The notes under the pieces were generated by a model, which was not told where the DNA came from, ran no database searches, and was given only the letters and a program-made list of their open reading frames with translations. DNA of 41,705 bases from Lingula anatina (lineage: Eukaryota; Brachiopoda; Lingulata; Lingulida; Lingulidae). Location of the stretch: positions 905,956-947,660 of the forward strand of contig NW_019775469.1 of assembly GCF_001039355.2 (NCBI RefSeq), given 5' to 3'. Shown piece after piece: positions 1 to 12,087 of this stretch. Position 1 is the first letter of the stretch, and every line of letters begins with the position of its first letter. Position numbers and translations under genes: made by a program.

Positions 1-400
1 TCAGGATCTGCAGCAGGCTGATTTTGGTTTGTATGGAAAGGCTTGCCAAACCTGGGCATAAGCAAACTTAGCACCTGTGCTGTATTTTATGGGCACATTT
101 GTGATGAAAAAGCCTAGAAATGTACTTATTCTGTTTTACATATTTTTTCAAATGCTCAGGTTAAAAGAGGCAGAATATCAGATTTATCATTGTACTCGAT
201 GTACCTGCTTTTGGGGAGTTTAACCCCTTGAACACTGCTTAGTTTAGTTTAGGGGTAGCTCGGGGGTGGTTGGGGGGGGGGGGGGAGATGGCGGCATGGA
301 CTTTTCCCTTACCTCTCTTTTTCTCAGACATATTTTGTAAGGTCTTATAAGGTTTTATAAGTTTCTCGCAGTTGTCTGATAACAGACTCAATATTTTCAG
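1..400 (+). other. SIK3 intron (upstream part) with G-run
   Basis: No coding segment can be supported here. The stretch is the intron upstream of the first visible SIK3 exon and ends in a pyrimidine-rich acceptor with AG at 399-400. It holds a 14-base run of G at about 272-285. Confidence 0.6.
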
Positions 401-3400
401 CTGTCTCCGGGTCACACGCTGCCGTCGCCATCCATACAGACACCTGTCACACTGGAGGAAGGTCAGACGTCTGACAATGAGCCTGACGATGAGGATGTTT
501 CTAGGTAAAAAGCCAAAATTAACATTCATTTTACGATTGAAAAAGCAAAGGAATTTTTATTTTGAAGCAGGTGAAGTTTACATAAATATTTATTCATTTA
601 TGTAATTCTTGAAATCAGAGGATGAAAGATGAAAATCATTTAAGATGAAATCAAAGGGAAAAGGATGAATAAAAAAAATTATTGTGCCTTTGAAATAAAT
701 TGTTTTATAATTTTGAAATGTATTTTCTTATTAGTTTTAAAGTGTCTTTATTGTGTAATAATCATTGGTAAATTATGGATGTATTTACTCATATTTGGCT
801 CCTTTTTTCCTTGCAGGTATCTTCAAACGAGGGGCAAGCGCCACACGCTGGCCATGGCGAGTGCCGTACATGAAGTCCCTGAGGAGCTGCAGGAGCAGCT
901 GGCTCTTCATCCAATCAGAGGGCGGCGTGGAGGCATGCTGACCCCTGGTGAGAGATTACCCAGTAAGTCTGTGGTTTTAAGTTGTCGTCTGCTCTTTGTC
1001 TGCGACCACTGTGCTCTTGACCCACGCTATATTTTTCTTCCTTAATTTATTTCAGACAGGTGTTTTATCTGTCCTCTTCAACATTTTAAATTTTTTAAGG
1101 GTAGATCAATGCATTTTAATCAATTTTTTCACTTTTTCTCCTAAAAGAAGTTATTTTTAATAAGGCGAAGAAAACAAATATGCTAACATGCATGTGGAAT
1201 TCTCTGTAAAAATGCTTTGAGATCCTTTAGAAACGTTATTTTACCAACTGCTTTTTTTGTTCACAGGTCGGGACTCTTTCAAAGATGTGAATTCTCTCCA
1301 TCTGCCAAATGAGCGTTTCTCCCCGGTGCGGCGTGCCAGTGATGGGCTAGCCAGTATACATAAGTACCAAGTCCACCTTGAGAACCTGTACAAACAGACT
1401 CTCCGGGAGCAACAGAGGTCACAAAACAGTCTGAAACAGTTGCAGCAAGAACATCAGAAATTACAGGTAAAAGTTTCGAAAAAGTATCATGCAGGTAGTA
1501 TTACAATAGCAACAGTAATAATAATTTTAACAATTGTAATATTAATAATATTAATAATAATAATAATAATAGAAGTTATGATAATAATGGAAAATCACAA
1601 AAAATTGATTAAGTAAATTAAGTTGAAAAATTATAGTTTTAAGTTATAAAATATTCATCGAGATTGGTGTCCACCTGAAATAAAAGACTTCAGGGAAAAA
1701 ATACTGGTAATAGGTGTCGTTTATTTTAATTATTTGAAACCTTGATATTGCAAAAATGGTGATAAAATGAGTAAGGATGTCATAACAAAACTGGGAAATT
1801 TTGACAAGATATATTTACCAAATGTTTATCATTTGATTAGAAAACAGTGGGCAACACTTCTCCGGTGAACCAGGCTGAGCTTCAGCAACAACACGCTCTC
1901 CACCGACTACAACAACAACAACAACATCAACATCATCAACAACCGCAACAGAGCATGCATACCACATCTCCAGAAAGTCAGGTAGAACTGCAACAACTAC
2001 ACAGATTACAGCAGCAACAACGTGGCGTGCATCCCTCTCCGCCCCCACCGCCGCTAACACCTACAGGCCATGACATGCAGGCGGACGTCCAGGCAGCAAG
2101 TTTATACATGCAGCGCCTGCACCTCCAGCAGTATCAAACAGGTAGTCCACCGCCAGTTCCCTCACCGAGCTTTCATTTGATGGATCGCAATAGATCCAGT
2201 CCACCTGCCTATAATTCTCTTCATCATAAAACTGAAAATACCCCACAATCTTTCCATATGGTTTCTCCCCAACCACAACAACGAACAAGCCCACCACCAA
2301 AGAACTTACAGATGATCAAAGAAGACACCGACGCTAATGAGGAAGGGAACAATGGAGAGGTTGAGATGGAAGAAGAGCAGACCCAAGTGCTACAGCGACG
2401 ACGGCAAAATTTTTCTCTCAATCCACAAATCAGTATAACGGACACTTTGGGGCATGTGACTCCCGTGGTGTCGGGCCTCAGTGACGAGACCAGTGGCACA
2501 GATGACTCAAGTGGCATGCCAGCAAGTCATGTAATATCATCACCAGCTTACACCACAGAGAGCCAGTATAGAAACTCTGTGGGGGGCCGCCCTGTGGGGG
2601 GTCCTGGGTACTCCATGATGACCACGTATCCTGGTATGAACTTGACGTCAGTCTCTCCGACCTCTGAACCTACTCCGTCCTATCATGATTACACCGCCTC
2701 CCCTCTCAACTCCACAATGCCCATGATGGGCCTGTTTAATGTGAACCATAACTACCATGCTGGCTTGGCGAGGGGAGGGGGAGAGGGTGGTGAACCAAGG
2801 TCACCCAGTATGGGTGAAGTCAGTCCACGATCACCAAGTCACAGTGGTGTTGGCGGTGGAGGTGTCCGCCATCACCGGCGGTACCACACCGTTCAGAACA
2901 CCAGAGATGCACTGATACAGGCCCAGAGAATCCATCAACAACAACAGCAACAGCAACATCAGCAGCAACATCACATTCCACCTTACATGCAACTCACATC
3001 CCTCTTTGACCCAAATGCCTCGTCAAATATCCACAGCCTCTCCAGTAGCACAGGGGAGCTCACGCTTTCACAGAACTTTCTCAAACTCGGCTCGCCTAGC
3101 GAGCTCCCAGCATCCACCAGTGTCGAGGGAATGAATCTTCGTAACAGTCTGAGCGACATGTCACAGGACTTCAAGTTCGCTTTAGCAATGAATTTAACCT
3201 CCAAAAAAGCATTAAGTGAGATTTTATCGGAAGTGAAAAGGACACTGGATACGAAGGGGGCTGAAATTGCATATCAGTTCTCAGACAATTTATTTCAACT
3301 CAAAAACTGTGATGTTCAGATGGAGATGGAGGTGTGCTGCAGTGGCGCCATCAATGGGCTGCGATTTCGCAAAATTTCAGGCGACCAATGGCAGTACAAG

Positions 3401-3439
3401 AAACTGTGCAACGAGCTATTAGCAGGCATGGATCTTTGA
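401..3439 (+). CDS. SIK3: Salt-inducible kinase 3 (SIK3), C-terminal part
   Basis: This is the C-terminal 677 residues of a SIK-family Ser/Thr kinase, an AMPK-related kinase acting downstream of LKB1 that phosphorylates CRTC coactivators and class IIa HDACs. The kinase and UBA domains lie off the left edge. Exons are 401-504, 817-947, 1267-1466 and 1841-3439; all junctions are GT-AG and one frame runs to TGA at 3437-3439. Vertebrate SIK3 landmarks occur in order: an acidic DNEPDDEDV segment, KRHTLAM, then NSLHLPNERFSPVRRASDG, then RRYHTVQN (about 2875-2895). The HTLA, RRAS and YHTV sites match the PKA/14-3-3 regulatory sites known in SIKs (family knowledge). The last exon is Gln/Pro/Ser-rich with CAA/CAG-encoded poly-Q runs. 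The final 80 or so residues resemble a KA1 domain (EMEVC, GLRFRKISGD, YKKLCNELL). SIK3 is preferred over SIK2 because of the YLxxRxKRHTLAM and HLPxERFSPVRR blocks. Confidence 0.93.
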
Positions 3440-4150
3440 GATCCCCTGTAGCTGTCCATTTTCTTTCTTTTTTTGCCTCATGCCATGTGAAGCGTTTTAT
3501 ATATATATCAATTTATATATATAAAAATATATATATACAAGTCATTGTAACTCATTATCATCATGTTATGCTATCTAAATGGTCACCATGTGGTACACTT
3601 ACATTGCCATTAATGTACTCCTTTGGTCCCCATATGGTATTGATAATTGTGGCACACCTTGTACAACATACCGTGGTACTTTTTATTGTACAATTGCAGT
3701 ATTCATATTCTGTCTATTTAATGTGGTACGTATATTGTACAAGTATGGTATTAATATTGTAATTGCCTAGTTATCGGAATAGTGTTGACCCGGTATGAAT
3801 GTAATATTTAAGTTATGCAGCCTTACTATGGTTGTAGATGTAGAAATTGTACTTTTGGTTTTCGTATGTCACAGATGAGTTACCAATTTTGGTATTCTGA
3901 GAAGGTATATTAAATTATTCAGCAAATCTCATCAACTGATAGCAAACTGTTGTTATAGATGGTTTGGATGATATAAAGGACTGATAACATGATTTTTGTC
4001 ACCTTAAAATGAAAAAATTATAGTATCAAAAATGTTTGAGGAAAAAAATAGTTTTGGTGGAAAAAGATCTTTGTAACTTTACTTTTTGGTAAAAAAGGAG
4101 AGTGTGAAAAAGTTCGTGCATAATTTTGCATTTAATGTGCAGATAAGTAA

Positions 4151-4224
4151 GCCACCTCATTTATGAGGGCAGACGACACTGGCCATCTATAGATGGCAGT
4201 GCAAGTCTGTTCCAAAATGAGGCC
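4151..4224 (+). other. Multi-segment hairpin in SIK3 3' UTR
   Basis: Nested complementary segments fold on one axis: CCTCATTT (4155-4162) with AAATGAGG (4215-4222), CAGAC (4170-4174) with GTCTG (4205-4209), CACTG (4177-4181) with CAGTG (4197-4201), and CCATCT (4183-4188) with AGATGG (4191-4196). They are separated by small internal loops and one bulged G, with a very tight apex. It could be a structured UTR element, the centre of a palindromic mobile element, or, less likely because of the tight loop, a microRNA-like precursor. Confidence 0.6.
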
Positions 4225-5702
4225 AAGATGACCTATTTTTAATTTTTACATATTTTTGCATTGTCTGCTGTTTGTTTTTCTTTTATCCATGTCTTAATGA
4301 AACAGCTGCGGGTAGTCCTGGACATCAACAGCAATGTATTATACATAATATTAGTATTTAAGACTCACTTTCGTATATTATAATATTTTGCACTGCCATC
4401 ATTTTTGCATTAGATCACCCTCAACACCTATTATTCTAACTGGCTGTATGTGTTGTCTGTTGTATTCATTTATTTTCAGTAACTATGTGATATTTAATCA
4501 AATACTTGACTCATTTGGTGCTACTAGTGGTAATAATACACAAAATGCATTGCATTGTTGGATGGATATTAACACGGGCTTGGGGTTCCAAGGCAGAATG
4601 AACAATGTTTGACATAAAGCATCCTCTCCCTTGGGGATTTCTAAAATTATCTTTTGAGGAAGGAAAAAATTCAAATCTGAATTCTGCTGTTGTAGGATTG
4701 AAAATAGACTTGCTCAGTTGTTGAAGGCATAGGGGGTAAATATTGATTCAAAACCCTTTTATCAAACCAGTTTTTGGTACTTTTTTCTTGACATTCGGTA
4801 CCAACTCTTTTGCGATTAATTCTAAAAATGCATCAAATTTGATTCTTTTGCTCAGTTTTTTTTTTTTTTTACTTTGTTCCTTGTGATGCAAGTGCATTGC
4901 TTTAATGAGCCTCTGTTCTTTATCTCAATTTTCACAATGTCTTAAGTTCAAGTTTTTTAAACAAGGCATAATCATGTCTTGCTTATCTGTTACAAAACTT
5001 GGTTTCATTAAAAAAAAATCCCTCTTTGTCTTTATTTTGACAGTATTTTAAGAAGATTCCTTTGGATAAAAAAGTATTTTACTATGGATTTAATTGGTTC
5101 TGTCATTGCCATGTGAGACTATGTAGCATGGATGGGGTACGGGGGGGGGGGGGATAGTTCTTATACAGCTGCAAGCCATGAGAAGTTTAACCTGCTATCG
5201 TATTCACCATTGCTTTCAGTCAAGTATATGAGTTTTTGTATCTTGGTGTGTTTGTGTATGTGTGCATGTGCAAGTGTATGTATATAAATAAATATATATA
5301 TATATAGACATTGGTGCTAAGTCTGTCCACAGAGATTTCATATGTACAGCTGATTCTTGAACTTAACTGCCTTTATCATCTAAGGTTTTAATATTTACAT
5401 GTTATTTAATTTTACATTGTGAACCTTGTGTGCCAGTCTGTTTGTTGCAAGAGCATCGGACAAGGGTGCTGGAAAATTGTGTGCTATATAGCTATATATA
5501 TATAAGTATATGATAGTTAAAAGATACAGTTCAAACTGCTAGTGCTTTCAACAGTTGACAAAGTACAGAAGGAGTAAGTGTTCTACTATTAGACATAGTA
5601 AGTGTAAATGAAATCCATAAGAAATATTGCCAAAATGGAAAAGCAGCAGGTTTTGGTACTTAAAAAAACATTAAGTGGCGTTAGTTTAGATTGTAGACGG
5701 TT

Positions 5703-6300
5703 TTTGATATTTGACATGGCTGACATTATTTGATACTGTAAAATGACACTGATGTAATATGACACTACTTAATGACAAAAAAGCAATTTGACACAACATA
5801 ATGACACTGACACAACTTGACACTTTTGAATGACAATGACATAATGTGATATTGTTATAAGGAATTGTTTATTATACCTGACATTTTCAATCCTGCTTTT
5901 ATTATGTGACACTACATTTAATATATGTGTAATAGGGCACTTGTTTCCTTACATGACATACAATGAAGTATGACATTGTGTATCAGTATATGTTATTTAT
6001 TGCCATTTTATGACATGGTTTACAGCATAAAAGTTGACAAAGGGTGACAGTACATGACATTTGATGACTAGGTGACAGTTGGGGGTTTATGACATTGGTG
6101 ACGTGACATTAAGAACATGCGACACTGTTGACGTAGTGTCTATGACACGACACTGTGATTGCACACTACTTACGTGACATGACACTACTTACGTGACATG
6201 ATATCTCGTGACAGTTAAGGATATGTGACATTGTCATTGTGACAAGGGCAGCATATCAAATTCATTGACATTTGACATACTGTGACATGACATGACATGA
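5703..6300 (+). repeat. Degenerate TGACA(T/C) motif array, strand-biased
   Basis: By eye I count about 34 TGACA words in about 600 bases on the + strand, irregularly spaced (roughly 5 to 40 bases), often as TGACAT or TGACAC and sometimes back to back near 6270-6300. The reverse complement TGTCA is rare here. This is not a clean tandem repeat with a fixed period. It lies in the SIK3 sense orientation upstream of the AATAAA at 6554. Confidence 0.75.
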
Positions 6301-6559
6301 TGAAAGTGATCTTATTCTGAATTAAGTAGCCATATAGTTATATACATGATAACAGCGTATTACTTGTCCGGGTTGCGTTATTTAAACTTAAAAAAGCACT
6401 TTTCCACTGCGGTTTATCCTACAATCTGATTGTAACAGTTTTTATACAAGTCAACTGAAAGACGGAAAGCTTTCTGGGGGCTCGATTTTAAAGATCTTTT
6501 ATTGAAGAAGATTGACGTTTATTTTGAGATTATGCTAATTGCAATTATTTGTCAATAAA

Positions 6560-7360
6560 TATATACAGTATTTCCCGCCGACTTCTGTTGTGTTGAGATG
6601 GGTTGTCACGTGAACCCTACAAACTGTGTGTAAGCAAGCACATAGACTTACCTCCTTCTTGGATTATTTGAAAGATGGATATTGAAAAAAAGAAAAACGG
6701 AGAACGGCGCGTCTGTCGCCTTATGTAGAATATGTGTAAAAATGTTAAAATACGGTATTCAATGGAAATATTAAAAGCTATCGCAAAACATTCCGTATAT
6801 TGTATCTTTGCATAATATTAGTATTTTCTTTAAATTGAAGAAATGAAGAGACATTTCCACTGCTGTGCAAAGGCGAGATAAGACAAAAAAACTTTCTACT
6901 GTCAAATGTACCCGTATTTGTCTTCCATCCCTGTTAAAAAAAATTGATTTGAATAAAAATTCTAAGAGTACGGTAAATCGGTAGGCAGTGGTGATGAAGA
7001 AAATCACCGTGCTCAAGGTGGAACCGCTGTGTTAGTGCCAGTGTAAAAGTATGACGTCTTATCTATTGACCGAGCAATAACATGTTCTGATCGTCCGTTA
7101 ATCATTAACACCTCTTCAAGTACCACAGACAATCCATGTGCCAGTATCGATATATGAGCAACGTGATCTCATTTAGATTAGGGAATGGAAGTCAAAACAC
7201 AATGCCAGGTACAGTATTAATATATTTAGCTTTGTGTAGCTATAGACAAGATATATCTTTTAGATTGTATTCTTAATTGGACTCTGGACTCACGTAATGC
7301 CAATTAACGGTGCTGATCAAAGGCAGGCTGAAAAACTTACGTTTATAAATAATAATTATC
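6560..7360. other. Intergenic, SIK3 to Ig receptor gene
   Basis: No coding segment can be supported. A TCACGTGA palindrome (6606-6613), a perfect CACGTG E-box, is the only notable short site and may be chance. Confidence 0.5.
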
Positions 7361-7363
7361 AGT

Positions 7364-7372
7364 TATAAAAAG
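7364..7372 (+). promoter_or_regulatory. Candidate TATA box of Ig receptor gene
   Basis: TATAAAAAG lies about 97 bases before the ATG at 7461, which would place transcription start near 7395. It is followed by GGGACTTTGG, which only partly matches an NF-kB site. No TATA motif was picked out for the other promoter visible in the window (USF/SRPRA). Confidence 0.4.
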
Positions 7373-7460
7373 GGACTTTGGATCGTTTGGTATTTTACAT
7401 CAAAAATAATTCGCCATCTCACAATATTAAATCCATTGTTATTTTCCATGTTCATCAGGC

Positions 7461-7559
7461 ATGAGTCCCAGAAAGTGGCTGTTAGTTGTGTGTCCGGCTG
7501 TTCTCTTCGCCATTTCATCCAGGCAACATGGTGTTACAGGGCAATCCGTCAGAGGTAGG

Positions 7560-7619
<60 letters not shown>

Positions 7620-10383
7620 AACGTAACACAAGAAGGCAACAAGCAGAATGGTATACAAGTAAATCGGTTCTAAAGAGACTGAACGTGTTATTCGGCAGTG
7701 AGGCTTGGCGCTTGGACACTGGACCAAGTACCTTGAACACATTCATGACTCGTCAGTGTTACCCTCTATCAGAGTCACAGATTGATTTCACCGAGCAAGC
7801 AACATTTTGTATAAATTGAATAATTATCACATCATACATAAGTTAGCACATGCTAATGAATTTTCATATGATTCCAATGAAAGTAGTTAATATTTCAAAT
7901 TTGGGATATGGCGTATATGGATTGTAAACATTCGCCTTATTATTATTATTTCCCCCGTTATTTTAGCATTTTCATAGTTTTGAAAATTTAAGACCGTCGC
8001 TCTTTGTTGTTTTCCTAGCAATCTCCATTGATTTCGTGGAAGTTACAGTGATAGTCAGGTGGACAGGGAATGGCTGGGAAGTGTTTGCGAGGCACAGATT
8101 AATCAATAGACATACCTGTGTCAAGACGTCTACAGGGTCTCAACAATTTTTTTAACCGTTTTAATTGGAACTCAGATAATATACAGTAGGGCCTATAACA
8201 GTAACAGTCTAACAGTATCTGAACCTTAATTGTTACCATTTTACATGGATTCGTGTCTTTGATTGCCTTGAAATCATTTTCTAAACAAAATGTTGAAGAC
8301 TTTATGACAAAAATTGCAGGACTTTCTAAAATTCAGTTTTGCCGTGACAAAATCAGACCAATTACAATGGTAACACAATATTTATTTAAAACAGTATTCT
8401 GATAGAAATTAAGCTATATGCGTAAGGTATTCCTACAAAAACACCTTTTTTTTTTTTGCAAATTGTATACATGCAACCCTTTGGGGAAAATATGTAGCCT
8501 TATAGTATAAAACATCTTACCATAATTTGGACCTGATATTCGCACCACCCTGTAGGACAAGTCAATATTGACTTAATATCTTGTCGCAGTCTGGTATCAA
8601 ATTTTATGATAGACAGAAGTCCGCTTTCTTCCACGTGTCTATACACGTTCATCGTGTTTGACCCTTAGATCAAGTAACATGGCCCTAGTTTTAGTATCAT
8701 GGATAAGATATTTCCGCCGATTTTGTGTCTTTGACATCTATTGGCACTTCTGTTTCGTGGTCTTCTTTATAATTCTACACTGCATATTTAAATACGTTTT
8801 CTTAGAATCAAGTTGCTAATTTTTTCACTGAATCTCGATTCTATTGAAATTGGCAGCTTTCCAATGAAGCGTTGGATGCACACCTTATTATTTCCACTAG
8901 CAATATTAGGCTACTCGTGACTAGTAAAATTAAGTATTTAACAGGAATAATTCTAATTTAAATACATAAATATAATATAATATAATATAATATTAATCAA
9001 GATATACAACATAAGTTCTATGTGTTACAAAATATTTGATTTCAGACTGTGTTCCACTGGCTGTCCCTAACTTTACGTCACCAAAGTGTGACTCATGTCG
9101 CTGGCACCAGGTGGCGTACGAAGCAGTGACGGGGGAGAGCCTCACATTAAACTGCTCTGTCAATGTCACGGTAGGAAGCTCAGCTGTGAGACGGAGACAC
9201 GGAAATTTCTCACTTTTGCTTATTTTCTCTTCTTCTCTTTTACTATTTTTTCTCGATTTTTATCATTAAACCATTAGAACAGATAAAAACATAAACAACA
9301 ATACGAGAACACAAATGCACGCGCACCTAAAAAAATGATTTAATACTGAAATAATCATAATTTTCTACATTATTACATGTATAACATTAATCAAAAATCA
9401 ATCAAGGATAGTGTCAGGACCTAAATGTCAGGGGTGGTCAACAGCCCACGTGCTGAAACAAAAGCAGAGAGAAAATATTGATTAAAGATCGATAACCATG
9501 TTCTGTGTTCTAATCTAAATTGTAATTCTGTTTTTATCAGGGTTTACACTAAAATAAACTGCATAATTATTTGCATAATAAACTGCATAATAATTTGTAT
9601 GTATATAATCATGATTCGTTAAGATCACCATGCCTTCCTGGCATTTTGGAAGGGAATACCGATATCAGGTAGGCCTACTTTGATTTGAGGGTTTTTACGT
9701 TTTTTTTTTAAGTTCTGGATTTGGAACAATTACCTTTGCGGGGTATTTAGACAAAAATGACTTTGGCACATTTTCAAATGCGTACAGAATGCCTTTAATT
9801 GAGATTTTTTCATAAATATCTTCTGTTTCAGGGACCGTATTTAAAGATGTGTCTCTCAAGACCCGGGGCGGACCATCCCCCTCCAGTGTGCAGGGAATGC
9901 GATTCTTCTATAGGAACGCTGTGCACTGTTAATACAAGCGTTGTTAACATTAACAGCAGTATACAGTGGACATGTGCTGTCTTGATGATGATGGCGCCGC
10001 CAGGTTGCACCACTGAACGGGCTAACAAGCTGAATATCACTGTTAAAGGCACGTAAAAAATGAAGACGGGTTCGTTAAAGACACACAAAGAGCGTTAGAA
10101 TTTTATATAGCAAATATGACAAATATGGAGAGTTCAACACCTTCCCTTCATAATCAAATCATACATAAAACTTTCATGTAATTACGGCCCATTTTTTAGT
10201 TCAAAGTATCGATATTTAAATGATTGGTTTTCGTAAAGCCCCTAAAAACTGGTGGATTTCGCGCTAAAATCAGAAATTAAAAAGGTTAAAGGTAGCAACT
10301 TTTTTCAAAATTGTTGGATAGGGTACCATGGCGACGAAGGTAATAATTATGAATTTATAATGAAATTTCATTTTTTTTCTTAT

Positions 10384-10420
<37 letters not shown>

Positions 10421-12038
10421 AAAAAAAAAAGAAATATATATAGCAATAAGAAAAAAATTAAATTTCATGATAATTTCATAATTATTTCATAATATATATA
10501 TATACAGTATATATATATATTAACGTACACTGTATGCCTTTAACAGTGGTTTAGGTTTAACTGGAGGAAACACATCATGTCAGCGTTGACCTTGGACCTA
10601 CATTGTTTCCTAAGAGAAAAGAACTATATATACATTTTAATTTAGAATTTACGAAACTTACACAATCGGTGTTTTAAACAAATGCATGAGAAATTATAAT
10701 ATGAAGTCATGCTTGCTTGTAATATTCAAATTTTGACGAGTGAAACGGGCATGTCTCTACATATTTTATAAAGAATTTACTTTTTCCTATATATCGTTAA
10801 GCAACGTAAAATGCTTAATATACATTGGGAAGCGACTTTTAGCGAGTTAGCAATAATAATACTTGCAATACTTGTTGAAAGCTATGATGACTTTTAAAAA
10901 CTGCATAAACAATACTTAACAATAATGATCCTCATATACAGCCCGTACATCGGCGGAGAAAAATGCCATACCTCGGTAATAAATCCTATTGCTTATTATA
11001 GACACAAGTCTATATTACATGCAAGAGAAGCCAGTCTGCAACAATCACTTCTATGGAGGCTTGTCTTGCAGAGATTCGAGAATGGATGAAAGTGAACATG
11101 TTGGCTTTAAATGATAGTAAGACTGAGTTGATATGGTCAAGGAGTTATAACTCCTTGATATGGTTTACATCAAGGTTCAAGGCCAATAGGAAAAATGCAG
11201 CAAAAGCCAACATTTGCATAGGAGATGTTCTTATAAAACCATCTAGTTCTGTAAAAGATCTGGGAGTTACCCTCGATGAAAATGGCACTATGGGGAAGCG
11301 TGTATCTGAAGTGTGTAAATCAGCATCTTATGCACTATGGCGCATTGGAAAAATAAGGAAGGTGTTAAATAACCAAACCACTGAAAAATTAGTACATGCA
11401 TTTATATCATCAAGATTAAATTACTGCAATAGTCTCCTCTTTGGTATATGTGACTATCAGATTAAAAAATTACAAGTTATTCAAAACTCAGCTGCAAGAC
11501 TGGTCTGTCAAATTAAGTGCAATAGTACACACCATATCATTCTAAAAGGATTACACTGGCTGCCTGTGAAGCAGAGGATTGATTATAAAGTACTTTGTAT
11601 TATTTTTAAGGCGGTACATACACAAGGACCATTATATTTATCTGATTATATCTGTTTTAACTCACCACGGCGGTCCACACGTTTTAATACTGAGAATGGC
11701 CTTATTTTAGAACATTCTATTTTAGAGAAGGGGTGCCTCGCAAGTTATGGAGATCGGGCTTTTATAATCTATGCCCCCAAATTATGCAATGCCTTAACAA
11801 ATTTTATTAGAAATGCAGACGACTTTGACAGTTTTAAATCCCTTCTTAAAACTCACATTTTTAAATCTGTCTATATCTCTTAGGTTTTTTTAATATATTT
11901 TAATAATATTTTTTAGTAGTGTTAATTTTAAATGGTTTCCAAGTGTTTTAGATTTAAATATTGTAGATTTTAATGATTTTAGTTATATTATTCATTATTG
12001 TAAGGCGCCTTGAGGTAGCACGTAAGGCGCCATATAAG

Positions 12039-12087
<49 letters not shown>

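Larger units (their letters stand above)
3440..6559 (+). other. SIK3 candidate long 3' UTR
   Basis: About 3.1 kb without a plausible gene follows the SIK3 stop. It starts with an AT-dinucleotide tract (3496-3537) and contains AATAAA signals at 5287-5292 and 6554-6559, so either a short or a long UTR end is possible. The hairpin and TGACA array listed separately lie inside it. The UTR extent is inferred from the poly(A) signals only. Confidence 0.5.

Noticed and set aside
1-70. Possible upstream SIK3 exon beginning TCAG at base 1
   Set aside because: The only open frame is short, ends in a stop at about 58-60 and does not match the SIK3 region expected before the exon at 401.
1815-2300. Minus-strand frames rich in Val opposite SIK3
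   Set aside because: They arise from the CAA/CAT-rich poly-Gln and poly-His coding sequence of SIK3 read backwards.
2643-2650. TGACGTCA, a perfect CRE
   Set aside because: It lies inside the SIK3 coding exon with no other promoter features; a chance codon combination is enough to explain it.
7371-7380. NF-kB-like GGGACTTTGG after the TATA box
   Set aside because: The last two bases break the kappa-B consensus, so I do not call it a site.
7439-7746. Overlapping frames of repeated Ile-Tyr
   Set aside because: They are translations of the (TA)n microsatellite in both directions. Only the short + strand segment 7461-7554 is coding.
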